Translations under genes and position numbers: made by a program
Assembly: GCA_034506335.1 (NCBI GenBank)
Contig: JAPDPR010000001.1
Coordinates: forward strand, 62,001 to 126,000
Origin: a candidate division KSB1 bacterium
GTDB lineage: Bacteria; Zhuqueibacterota; Zhuqueibacteria; JANLFK01; Oleimicrobiaceae
DNA: 64,000 nt
Reading direction: 5' to 3'
Shown here: positions 1-8,015 of the stretch, one piece after another
Layout: each line of letters opens with the position of its first letter
Position numbering within the stretch: position 1 is the stretch's first letter
Notes under the pieces: generated by a model
The model's input: the letters and a program-made list of their open reading frames with translations, nothing else
The model's database searches: none
What the model was told of the DNA's origin: nothing

Positions 1-364
1 TGTAGCGCGCGGTCAGCGAGTCCACCCGCGCCCAGGGATAGCCCTCGCGGCGGTAGTGCTCCAGGACCGCACGGGCCCGCTGGTGCGCCACCTGCTCATT
101 CCAGAGAGAGCCCGGGCTCAAGCCCAGCCATTCCGTCACCAGTTCATTGGAGACACGTTGGCTGCCAATAACGCGGATCGACACGACTTTTGCCGATCCA
201 GACTGGAAGGCTGTTGAGCCAGTCGCTCGGGTCGTATCGCCTGTCCCCCATGTGCCAATAGCCCGACCGAGTGCACTCTGTCCGGCCCAGGTCGGACATG
301 GCAATGGTGCGAGCCATACACGCGCGACAACCAAGAGAATCGCAGTTGTGGAATACCTTGCCAT
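1..364 (-). CDS. POTRA-domain outer membrane protein (BamA/TamA-like), C-terminus cut by window edge
   Basis: Translating the minus strand from the ATG at 364 gives an open frame that runs off the left edge, so about 121 residues are visible. A hydrophobic start (residues 8-27, ending WAG) looks like a signal peptide. From about residue 62 the pattern VVSIRVIGSQRVSNELV, then LGLSPGSLWNEQ, then LEHYRREGYPWARV is that of a POTRA repeat, the periplasmic domain of Omp85 proteins. The start lies 7 nt after the stop of the large barrel gene upstream, which suggests translational coupling. By family it would sit in the outer membrane and help insert or export proteins, and the neighbouring barrel is a natural partner or substrate. 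The POTRA call is good. The BamA versus TamA choice cannot be made because the barrel lies outside the window. Confidence 0.72.
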   Translation of the reverse strand, partial: MARYSTTAILLVVARVWLAPLPCPTWAGQSALGRAIGTWGTGDTTRATGSTAFQSGSAKVVSIRVIGSQRVSNELVTEWLGLSPGSLWNEQVAHQRARAVLEHYRREGYPWARVDSLTARY

Positions 365-371
365 CCTGTGC

Positions 372-3300
372 TCAGAAGAAAGCGCGCACTTCGGCTTTAG
401 CCACATGCAGAGCCTCGGGCCTCTGGGGTTCACTCCGCCCGGAGTAACTGAGCGAGGCGCGCACGTTTTCGCTCACCCGATAGTCCACCGCCAGGTTCCA
501 GCGCAGCGTGGCCCCGGGCTGATTGCCTTCTGCCACCTCATAAGGGATGACCCTTCCGGCCGGCTCCACGCCTACCTGCACCCACTCCACATCTGCCCGC
601 ATCTGCCCCTTGCCTGGCAGAGAATAGACCGCGCCTGGCTGCAGGGATACGAACAGGGCCTTTGTCGGTGGCGAGAAGGCCACGTCTTCTTGCGCAGCAC
701 CCTTAGCTTTGAGAGCCAGCTCCAGGGCCGGCTTGGGGCGATAGGAGACAGCGACTGTGGCGCCGCGCGAGCGCACGTCGCGGTTTTGCCTGCCGGCAAA
801 GCGGAAAGTACGGGTGTTCCGTTCCTGAGCCGCGTCCACCTGCAGCCCAAGGCGCGGGCCAAGCTGCGAGGTTACCCTGGTGGACCACTCTTCCAGCCTC
901 TGGTCCTGCCCCCCCTCAAGGTACTGGTTGTTCTTTTCTTTTCGCCCTTGGTAGCGGAGGCGGAGGGAGAAGAGGCGGCTCTGCTGGAGTACAAACAGGT
1001 CCTGGCGCAGCGTGATCAGGCCCGCAACCGTGGTCCCGTCGCGCTGGAAACGCCGCAGATTAAGACGGTAGATCTGCCACGGGTCGGACTCCCGACTCTT
1101 TTCCTCGATGCGCACCAGGGTCTCGCTTGCCAAGGCAGAAAGCGCGCGTTCTTTCCACGTCGACTGCATGGGTCCTGGAGCCAGCAGGAGGCGCGGTTCA
1201 AGGCGAATCTTGGCGCTGGTCCGCAGCTCCACCACAGGCACAAACTGCTCGGTGGTGAAGGTGCGCAGCACATAGTCGCCCAAGGGATCGGGCACATACT
1301 CGTTTAGCTGCGGGTCAAAGCGATAGGTACCATCGCCAGGGCTGACTTTGATGTAGACGCGCTCCTTCTTGGCCACGGCCGTGTTGGCCACCTGATAGTG
1401 CCATTCGCTGCTCAGCGCCCTGCGCCAGGGGGAGAACGTCGCCTTCACTTCGGCCAGGTCAGTCTTCTGGTCATTGAGCTGGGGATCGGCGTACGAGCGT
1501 TCGCGGTGCGTGAACTCGGCGCTTGCCGAAAGGCTTCGCCAGCGCTGCAAGGCCCATTGGTAGGTCTGCGTGACCGCCACCGATTTGGGGACAAACGCTC
1601 CGGCACGCACATCGCGGTCATCGCGGTAGGAAAACTTGACGCCACCGGTCATCTTGCCCATGCCCACCACTTCCACCCCAGCCTGGTACACATCGAAGCG
1701 GAAGCCAGAGTTCAGCGTGTCGGCTACCTCTTCCCTGCGAATTTCGTTCTCATAGCCCACAATCGGGTGTAGCTTCCACCACTGGTAGTCCACGGTGCCA
1801 CGCTGTCGCAGCCAGGTCCCCGAGCGGTTCCAAGAGGATTGGTCGCGTTCGATGTACTCCACGCGGTAAACGGTCCGGGGCAGACGCGCCCTCGCCAGCG
1901 CCGATTGAAATCCAAAGCGGCGTGCGGAAAAAGACGAGCCCTTGCGGATGTTCCCGTATTCCCCACGCAGCTCCAGGCCGCTGAATGGCAGGTACTGCCC
2001 CTGAAGCTCCTGGACCACCTCTTCGCGCCCGAGGGAATCGGGGAGGTCCCAGCGCCGTTCATACTCTACCGCGGTCGTCCGGTCGATATCGGCAAAGCGC
2101 CCATCCACGCGGCGGACTTTGGCCACCAGCTGTCCGCTCCCTAGCGTTGCGCCGAACAGGCGGAGTTTTTCCGGCTTGAGCTGGAGGCTGAAGCTGGAGG
2201 CCAGACCGCGGTTGTCATCGTCATCAACAGGAGAATAGCTGTTGCGGTCCAGGCGGCTAATGGCTCCTTCGGCGCTGAGACGCACCGCAGGGTGCGGGGC
2301 AAGGCTCACATCCGCGCCGAAAAGATCGTGGCTGCGGGCCGTTGGCAGGAGCACAACCGGGGCATAGCGCCCCGCCCCTGGGCCCACATAGCGATAGACC
2401 CCAGCCCCTGCGTACGCATAGTCGCCTTTGCCCTCACCCACGTCAGAAAAGGAGACGTTGTAAGCCCCGGAGTCTGCCCCAACGTAACGGAAGACCCCCG
2501 AGGAATCGCGCAGGTAGCGCCCTTTGCCTGGGCCCACATAGGTAGCGCCATCTTCGAACGCCTTGTCCGGGTCATCGCCAGCTGCTCGGAGCACGGCCAG
2601 CCGCTGCTCGGTGAGGGTAAAGTCGAGGGGATTGTCTTTGTCATCCGCCTCGCGGAGGTAGCTGAACCCTACTTGCACCTTGTCTGCCCATGGCTGGGCG
2701 GTCGAGCGAAACGCATAGATGTTGCGCCGAAAGCGCTCGTCAGAGTACTGAAAGTCCACGGTAATGCGCGAGTCGCCAGTGATCAAGCGCCGCCGGGTGA
2801 ACGTGATCTGGGCGCTGCTGTAGTCGATCACATAGTCATTGTTCTCGCCCCGCACCATCAGTTCGCCGTCCACCCACACCTTCTCGGTGCCTGCCAGCAC
2901 GATGATGTCGATCTGGCCACGATCTCCTTTGAGCTGATAAGGCCCCTGATACCCTTCCTGGCCCAAGAAGTACTGGGTGCGGAACTGCCCGCGGGAGACG
3001 GCGCCTGAGGCAGTGGCGCTGACCGGACCGCGACGTACGGTGGCCATGGCGCCCTGCAACTTGCGCGCGTAATGCGCAAACTCTGGTCCGGCAAGCTCCA
3101 AGTAGTAATCGCCCATGGTCACGTGCACATCGCGGCCCTTGAGCTCCACAAAGACCTTGTCAATCTCCTGGAGGGTCTGCGTGTTGCCCTCGGGCTGGAT
3201 GGGGGTGTTTTGGTCGGTGAGCGAGGCGACCACCTCCAGATTTTCGCTGACCTTGCCGGAGACCTGCATGCGCAGCCCAGAGTCCACCTTCAGCCCGCGA

Positions 3301-3815
3301 TTTGAGCCAATGGTGATGCCACGCACGATGCTGCCGCTCTTCTGGAGTTCAGCGCCAAAGGTTTCCGGCGTCGGAGGGGGGTGCTGGAGCGGAGGAGGAG
3401 CCGCCGAGTCTGCGGGCAAGCGAATCAGGGGCCGCCGCTGGTAGGTGCGCGGCAGCTCGTAGGGGAAACGCCTGTAGACCAGGCGGATTTCTGCGCCTTG
3501 ATGGGGAAGGGTGCGGAGATAAAGCACACCAGGGCCATAGTCGAGCTGATAGTCGAACGCGCGCTGCAGAGGTTGTCCGTCCAACCAGACCGAGTCGCTT
3601 CCCGCCACGATGAGGCTGTCTGGCAAGGGGAACGAAAGCCGTGTGCCATCTGCCACCAGAAGCACATCTTTTTCGAACAGGGTGGTGCTCTGGGCTAGGC
3701 CCAACTGCACCATGGCGAGAAGAAGCGCCATCCCTAGGAGCCCGCGTGCCCACCGCCCGCCTGCGGGTAATGCAGCAGCTCGTGAGGGGCGCGTGTTATT
3801 GCCCGAGGACTTCAA
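372..3815 (-). CDS. Large outer-membrane beta-barrel protein with Tyr/Gly repeats
   Basis: This 1147-residue protein has a signal peptide ending near residue 42 (LGLAQ), a proline-rich linker around 140-150, and then a long series of alternating amphipathic strands to a C-terminal aromatic (RAFF), as in outer-membrane barrels. The early part (about 45-115) resembles the N-terminal beta domains of very large FCB surface proteins, but I cannot assign a named family. Residues about 425-485 hold at least three copies of a YVGPGxGRY-like motif (TYVGPGKGRY, FRYVGADSGAY, YRYVGPGAGRY). It overlaps the end of the NHL gene by 20 bp and is followed after 7 nt by the POTRA gene, so the three are probably one operon. 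A role in surface assembly or export is inferred from context only. Confidence 0.7.
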   Translation of the reverse strand: MKSSGNNTRPSRAAALPAGGRWARGLLGMALLLAMVQLGLAQSTTLFEKDVLLVADGTRLSFPLPDSLIVAGSDSVWLDGQPLQRAFDYQLDYGPGVLYLRTLPHQGAEIRLVYRRFPYELPRTYQRRPLIRLPADSAAPPPLQHPPPTPETFGAELQKSGSIVRGITIGSNRGLKVDSGLRMQVSGKVSENLEVVASLTDQNTPIQPEGNTQTLQEIDKVFVELKGRDVHVTMGDYYLELAGPEFAHYARKLQGAMATVRRGPVSATASGAVSRGQFRTQYFLGQEGYQGPYQLKGDRGQIDIIVLAGTEKVWVDGELMVRGENNDYVIDYSSAQITFTRRRLITGDSRITVDFQYSDERFRRNIYAFRSTAQPWADKVQVGFSYLREADDKDNPLDFTLTEQRLAVLRAAGDDPDKAFEDGATYVGPGKGRYLRDSSGVFRYVGADSGAYNVSFSDVGEGKGDYAYAGAGVYRYVGPGAGRYAPVVLLPTARSHDLFGADVSLAPHPAVRLSAEGAISRLDRNSYSPVDDDDNRGLASSFSLQLKPEKLRLFGATLGSGQLVAKVRRVDGRFADIDRTTAVEYERRWDLPDSLGREEVVQELQGQYLPFSGLELRGEYGNIRKGSSFSARRFGFQSALARARLPRTVYRVEYIERDQSSWNRSGTWLRQRGTVDYQWWKLHPIVGYENEIRREEVADTLNSGFRFDVYQAGVEVVGMGKMTGGVKFSYRDDRDVRAGAFVPKSVAVTQTYQWALQRWRSLSASAEFTHRERSYADPQLNDQKTDLAEVKATFSPWRRALSSEWHYQVANTAVAKKERVYIKVSPGDGTYRFDPQLNEYVPDPLGDYVLRTFTTEQFVPVVELRTSAKIRLEPRLLLAPGPMQSTWKERALSALASETLVRIEEKSRESDPWQIYRLNLRRFQRDGTTVAGLITLRQDLFVLQQSRLFSLRLRYQGRKEKNNQYLEGGQDQRLEEWSTRVTSQLGPRLGLQVDAAQERNTRTFRFAGRQNRDVRSRGATVAVSYRPKPALELALKAKGAAQEDVAFSPPTKALFVSLQPGAVYSLPGKGQMRADVEWVQVGVEPAGRVIPYEVAEGNQPGATLRWNLAVDYRVSENVRASLSYSGRSEPQRPEALHVAKAEVRAFF

Positions 3816-4719
3816 AGACCTGCACCCTACAGTTCCCCCCGTCCAGCACGTAGACCCATCCCGCCCTCACCGTCACGTCGGAGGGACGCCTGAAGGCCCC
3901 CAACTTTTCCCCACTGCTGCCCCACTGCCCTAAAAGCCGCCCTTCCGTGGAGAATGCCACGATCCGATCGTTGCCGCTGTCGGCTACCCACACGTTTCCC
4001 CGCACGTCGACGGCCACCCCAACCGGTTCCCGGAGCACACCGGCCCCGATCTCGCGGACAAAGTTCCCGTAGTAGTCGTAGACTAACACTCGACCGGCGC
4101 CTGCGTCGGCGGCATAGACCAGGTCTTTGCCGCTGACTGCCACCTGCGCCGGGCGCTCCAGACGCCCCTGCGCCCAGCGAAAGTCGCCGAAGCTCAGCTC
4201 CGGCGTACCGAAAGAGTTGACCTTCAGCAGCCGCCGATTCTCGCCGTCAACGATGAACAACTCACCGTGCGTGGAGATGGCCACGCTCAGGGGAAAACCG
4301 AAGCGGAGCCCCTCCGGGCTGGCGTCGTCAGAGTAGAAGGAAGAAATGTAGTTCAGGTGGGCGTCGTAGCGTTCGATGCGCTCGTTATTATAGTCGGCCA
4401 CAAACACGTCCAGGCCAGTGGAGGCGCAGACGTCCAGCGGGCGATCGAACTGCTCCCGCCCCCAGCCAAAGCCTCCTACCTGCCTGAGAAAGCGTCCGTA
4501 CCGATCGAATTTCTGGACCCGGTTGTTGCCGGTATCGGCGATGTAGACATTGCCCTCCGGGTCGATGGCAATGCCGCTGGGGTTACGGAATTGGCCGGCC
4601 TGGTCGCCTTCGCTGCCAAACGCAAAGAGCAGCCGCAGGTCAAGCACAGAGGGAGACTGCCCATCCACCTCGCCCACTACCGCACTGAGGGCCAGCACGC
4701 AGACAATCAGAGACCGCAT
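3796..4719 (-). CDS. Secreted NHL-repeat beta-propeller protein
   Basis: About 307 residues. A short signal peptide (RSLIVCVLALSAVVGEVDG) is followed by repeated NHL blades such as NPSGIAIDPEGNVYIADTGN, RPLDVCASTGLDVFVADYNN and EPVGVAVDVRGNVWVADSGN, giving roughly six blades. NHL propellers bind proteins or ligands and have no enzymatic signature here. I prefer the ATG at 4719 over the in-frame ATG at 4740, because GGAGGGG lies 10 nt upstream of 4719 and the signal peptide then begins properly. It is the first gene of an operon with the barrel and POTRA genes and has a clear promoter at 4774-4802. Envelope location is inferred from the signal peptide. Confidence 0.82.
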   Translation of the reverse strand: MRSLIVCVLALSAVVGEVDGQSPSVLDLRLLFAFGSEGDQAGQFRNPSGIAIDPEGNVYIADTGNNRVQKFDRYGRFLRQVGGFGWGREQFDRPLDVCASTGLDVFVADYNNERIERYDAHLNYISSFYSDDASPEGLRFGFPLSVAISTHGELFIVDGENRRLLKVNSFGTPELSFGDFRWAQGRLERPAQVAVSGKDLVYAADAGAGRVLVYDYYGNFVREIGAGVLREPVGVAVDVRGNVWVADSGNDRIVAFSTEGRLLGQWGSSGEKLGAFRRPSDVTVRAGWVYVLDGGNCRVQVFEVLGQ

Positions 4720-4773
4720 ACCGAGCTCACCCCTCCACATGCGTCACCGCTGCCTCTGCACTTCTTCGTAGCA

Positions 4774-4802
4774 AAGATACGCCATTGCCGGAACAATGTC
4801 AA
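4774..4802 (-). promoter_or_regulatory. Sigma-70-type promoter for the NHL/barrel/POTRA operon
   Basis: On the minus strand a perfect -35 TTGACA (4797-4802) is followed by a 17-nt spacer and the -10 TATCTT (4774-4779). It lies about 55 nt upstream of the NHL start and faces away from the plus-strand promoter at 4845-4873. Confidence 0.72.
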
Positions 4803-4844
4803 TAGGTTTTTGCCCGCTGTGGGCAAGACGGGCAACCATTTCTC

Positions 4845-4873
4845 TTGATTTTCAACACGAGAATGCATAAAAT
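4845..4873 (+). promoter_or_regulatory. Sigma-70-type promoter for the sialidase-like gene and polX
   Basis: TTGATT (4845-4850), a 17-nt spacer and TAAAAT (4868-4873) precede the gene at 4935 by about 60 nt. Together with the minus-strand promoter it makes a divergent control region of about 215 bp. Confidence 0.65.
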
Positions 4874-4934
4874 TGTGGCGAAGCAGCCAGAACAACTCCT
4901 ATGAGGACTCTGGTATTCGGGCCGGAGGAAGGCA

Positions 4935-5954
4935 ATGAAACGAGTACGCAGGCTCGGCGTGTTCGTTTCCCTGGTTTGTATCTGCTGCGCCCTTTCGGGA
5001 GGCGCTCACGGAAGTGCGGCAGACAAAAAGGAAGTGCAACTGCTGAGCGTGCAGCGCATTTGGGACACAGCACCCCACAATGCCTTCACCGACCTCATCC
5101 GCTTCCGTAGTAGGTGGTACCTCGTCTGTCGCGAGGGCGAGGACCACATCTCCTTCGACGGAATCCTACGCGTTTTGAGCTCAAAGGACGGGCGGCACTG
5201 GAATTCCATGGCCGTTTTGGAGGTACCAGGCGCAGACCTGCGAGACGGCAAGCTCTCAGTCACCCCTGAAGGAATTCTCATGCTCATTGCCGGTGCCCGT
5301 CGCCAAACCGAGCCCCACACGTTTGAAACCATGGTCTGGTTTTCCGACAACGGCGGACGGTGGCGCGGTCCAACCAAGGTGGCCGATCCAGACTACTGGC
5401 TCTGGCGCGTCACTTGGCACAAGGGCCTCTGCTACGGCATCGGTTATTCCTGTGGGGCCCGTCACAACATACGGCTCTACACCAGTCGAGACGGGCGTGA
5501 GTTTAGCACCCTCGTGTCCACGCTGTACGACCGCGACTATGCAAACGAAACATCCATTGTCTTTGTCGAGAACGACACTGCGGTGTGTTTGTTGCGCCGG
5601 GACCCTGAGCAAGGGCTTTTGGGCATCTCTGCACCGCCCTACACCGACTGGCGCTGGGTGCCACTTGGTGCGCGGATCGGCGGTCCGCACATGCTGCGCC
5701 TTCCGGACGGACGACTGCTGGCAGCTGTGCGCCTCTACGATGAGCGCCAGCGCACCGCACTCTGTTGGGTGGATCGCCGCCAGGGGAGGCTCACCGAGTG
5801 CCTCACTCTCCCCTCAGGGGGCGATACGAGCTACCCAGGTCTGGTCTGGTACAAGGACACACTGTGGGTGAGTTACTACTCCTCCCATGAAGGAAAGGCG
5901 GCCGTGTACCTGGCACAAGTGAAGGTGCCACTTGTGCAGAAGAGGCCCACTTGA
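4935..5954 (+). CDS. Secreted sialidase-like beta-propeller (Asp-box) protein
   Basis: A 339-residue protein with a signal peptide (residues 1 to about 26, hydrophobic core FVSLVCICCALSGGA). Three Asp-box-like turns are visible: SSKDGRHW (82-89), SDNGGRW (137-143) and SRDGREF (184-190), the hallmark of sialidase/BNR propellers. Arg-rich positions such as FRSRWYLVCREGE resemble the front of exo-sialidase-like hydrolases, but I cannot confirm an arginine triad. The ATG follows a strong GGAGGAAGG site. polX starts 82 nt downstream and may be co-transcribed, although the functions look unrelated. It may bind or cleave glycans outside the cell; enzymatic activity is not shown. Confidence 0.75.
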   Translation: MKRVRRLGVFVSLVCICCALSGGAHGSAADKKEVQLLSVQRIWDTAPHNAFTDLIRFRSRWYLVCREGEDHISFDGILRVLSSKDGRHWNSMAVLEVPGADLRDGKLSVTPEGILMLIAGARRQTEPHTFETMVWFSDNGGRWRGPTKVADPDYWLWRVTWHKGLCYGIGYSCGARHNIRLYTSRDGREFSTLVSTLYDRDYANETSIVFVENDTAVCLLRRDPEQGLLGISAPPYTDWRWVPLGARIGGPHMLRLPDGRLLAAVRLYDERQRTALCWVDRRQGRLTECLTLPSGGDTSYPGLVWYKDTLWVSYYSSHEGKAAVYLAQVKVPLVQKRPT

Positions 5955-6036
5955 AGAGCGGAGGCATAACCGCTCTCATGTGGCCTGTCCACAGCCGAGC
6001 ACTAAGGACAGCTGCCCAACGAAGCAGGAGGAGCCC

Positions 6037-7758
6037 ATGACGAACCACGAGATTGCGCGCATCCTGCTGCACATCGCCGACATTCTGGACATCCAGGGTG
6101 AGAATCCCTTCAAAGTGCGGGCCTATGTGCGGGCAGCCCAGACTCTGGAGGGTCTTACCTACGAGGTGAGTACCCTTGCTGACCCAGGACAGCTGCGCGA
6201 GTTACCGGGCATTGGCGAGGCAATCGCCAAGAAGATTACCGAGCTGCTCACCACCGGCAGCCTGCGCTACTACGAGGAACTTAAGCAGTCGCCCTATGCC
6301 AAGCTCACGGACCTTCTCCGCGTCCCTGGCATGGGGCCAAAACACGTCCGCCTGGTCTACGACCAATTGGGGGTGAGCACCATTGAGCAACTCAAGCAGG
6401 CTGCCGAGCAGGGGAGGCTCCGCGCACTGCCTGGCTTGGGGGAAAAGTCCGAGCAAAAAATCCTTGAAGGGATCGACCAGGTCCTCCGCTTCCAGGAGCG
6501 GATGCCGCTGGGCTTGGTGCTTCCGCAGGCAAAGGCCATCGTGGAGCGCCTGCTGGAGGTGAAAGAGGTACAACAGGCCTCGCTGGCCGGCTCACTGCGG
6601 CGCATGAAGGAGACGGTTGCCGACGTGGACATCCTCGTGGCGTCCACAGAGCCGGAACCGGTGATGGAGGCGTTCACCCATCTGCCCGAAGTCGACAGGG
6701 TGCTCAGCAAGGGAAGCACCAAATCGAGCGTGGTCACCAGAGACGGCTTCCAGGTGGACGTGCGCGTGGTGCCGCCCGAAAGCTTTGGCGCCGCGCAACA
6801 CTACTTCACCGGTTCCAAGGCGCACAATATCCACATCCGCTCGCTGGGCGTGGACCGCGGCCTGAAGATCAACGAGTACGGGGTATTCAGGGGCGAAGAG
6901 CTGGTCGGCGGCGCAACCGAGGAGGAGGTTTTTGCCGCCGTGGGGCTGCCGTGGATTCCTCCCGAGTTGCGGGAAGATCAGGGAGAGATCGAGGCCGCTG
7001 CCGAGGGACGTCTGCCGCGCCTAGTTTCGCAGGAAGACTTGCGCGGCGACCTCCATGTGCACTCTGACTGGACAGACGGGGCCGACACCATCGAAGCCAT
7101 GGCTGCAGCCGCCCAGGGCAAAGGCTACGCCTACCTCGCCATCTGCGACCACTCGCCCACCGTGGGCATTACCAATGGCCTGACCCCGGAGCGGCTCCTG
7201 GCGCAGATGGCCGAAATCGACGCTCTCAACCAACGCCTGGCCGCCGAAGGTAACCCCTTTCGCCTGCTAAAAGGCATCGAGGTCGACATCCGCCCGGACG
7301 GCACACTGGACCTGCCCGAGGACCTTTTGGCCCGCCTGGACATCGTCGTGGCGGCCGTGCACACCCGCTTCACCCTCAGCGTCGAGGAGATGACCCGACG
7401 CATCGTCCGCGCCATCGAAAATCCCGTGGTGGATGTGCTCGCGCACCCCACCGGCCGCCTCATCGGGCGCAGGGAGGCCTACCAGGTGGACATCGACCGC
7501 CTCATCGACGCCTGCCGCGCCAACGGCAAGGCCTTAGAGCTCAACGCTTACCCCGAACGACTGGACCTCTCTGACCTCCACTGCAGGAAGGCCAAGGACA
7601 AGGGCGTGAAGGTGGCCATCTCCACGGATGCGCATCGCCAGGGGAACTTGGAATGGATGGCCTACGGCCTTGCCACTGCCCGCCGCGGCTGGCTGGAGCC
7701 ACAGGATGTGCTGAACTGCATGGCACTGGGGGAGCTGATGGGGTGGTTGAAGAGGTAG
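6037..7758 (+). CDS. polX: DNA polymerase/3'-5' exonuclease PolX (family X with PHP domain)
   Basis: 573 residues from the ATG at 6037, chosen over upstream in-frame starts because AGGAGGAG sits just before it and homology begins here (MTNHEIARILLHIADIL). Helix-hairpin-helix motifs occur near residues 55-63 (LPGIGEAIA) and 95-103 and 131-138. The family X nucleotidyltransferase core has GS at 185-186 and the metal-binding DVD at 196-198. From about residue 336 a PHP domain carries HVHSD, CDHSP, a GIEVDI segment, HTRF, HPTG and a final DAH, the metal ligands of the exonuclease. Family knowledge: this enzyme fills short gaps in base-excision repair and its PHP domain trims 3' ends. Length and domain order are standard. 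Confidence 0.96.
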   Translation: MTNHEIARILLHIADILDIQGENPFKVRAYVRAAQTLEGLTYEVSTLADPGQLRELPGIGEAIAKKITELLTTGSLRYYEELKQSPYAKLTDLLRVPGMGPKHVRLVYDQLGVSTIEQLKQAAEQGRLRALPGLGEKSEQKILEGIDQVLRFQERMPLGLVLPQAKAIVERLLEVKEVQQASLAGSLRRMKETVADVDILVASTEPEPVMEAFTHLPEVDRVLSKGSTKSSVVTRDGFQVDVRVVPPESFGAAQHYFTGSKAHNIHIRSLGVDRGLKINEYGVFRGEELVGGATEEEVFAAVGLPWIPPELREDQGEIEAAAEGRLPRLVSQEDLRGDLHVHSDWTDGADTIEAMAAAAQGKGYAYLAICDHSPTVGITNGLTPERLLAQMAEIDALNQRLAAEGNPFRLLKGIEVDIRPDGTLDLPEDLLARLDIVVAAVHTRFTLSVEEMTRRIVRAIENPVVDVLAHPTGRLIGRREAYQVDIDRLIDACRANGKALELNAYPERLDLSDLHCRKAKDKGVKVAISTDAHRQGNLEWMAYGLATARRGWLEPQDVLNCMALGELMGWLKR

Positions 7759-7830
7759 CGGAGAAGCGTTCGCGCCCTCCCGCAGATGGGTAGGAGGGAG
7801 CGCCTCGCTTCTGGCAAACCATACAACCGC

Positions 7831-7959
7831 TGATCTTCGGCGATCAACTCGTTTCGGTCCTCGCAAACGAGTTCGCCACCCTGCAGGCCTGTTCGAGACA
7901 GTCTCGGACTTTTGCCTGGGGCAACATTGGCTCACCATCAGCGTCTATCAGCGGTGAGC
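7831..7959. terminator. Cluster of three hairpins between convergent genes
   Basis: Between polX and the TonB receptor gene lie three perfect inverted repeats: TGATC/GATCA (7831-7846), AACTCGTTT/AAACGAGTT (7846-7854 with 7865-7873) and GCTCACC/GGTGAGC (7930-7936 with 7953-7959). None has a clean T-run, so a two-way (possibly Rho-assisted) terminator is only a reasonable guess from position. Confidence 0.35.
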
Positions 7960-8015
7960 GCCTCAAAGGCTGGGCGGCGTGGTAAGAGCGATGGTTCCCC
8001 TGGCTAGCCCAGTCT

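Noticed and set aside
147-1307. 386-codon plus-strand open frame
   Set aside because: It is antisense to the POTRA and large barrel genes, has no ribosome site or domain, and exists because of high GC.
6037-7758. polX as part of a mobile or phage element
   Set aside because: It is a standard chromosomal repair gene with normal domain order; no phage or transposon genes are near.
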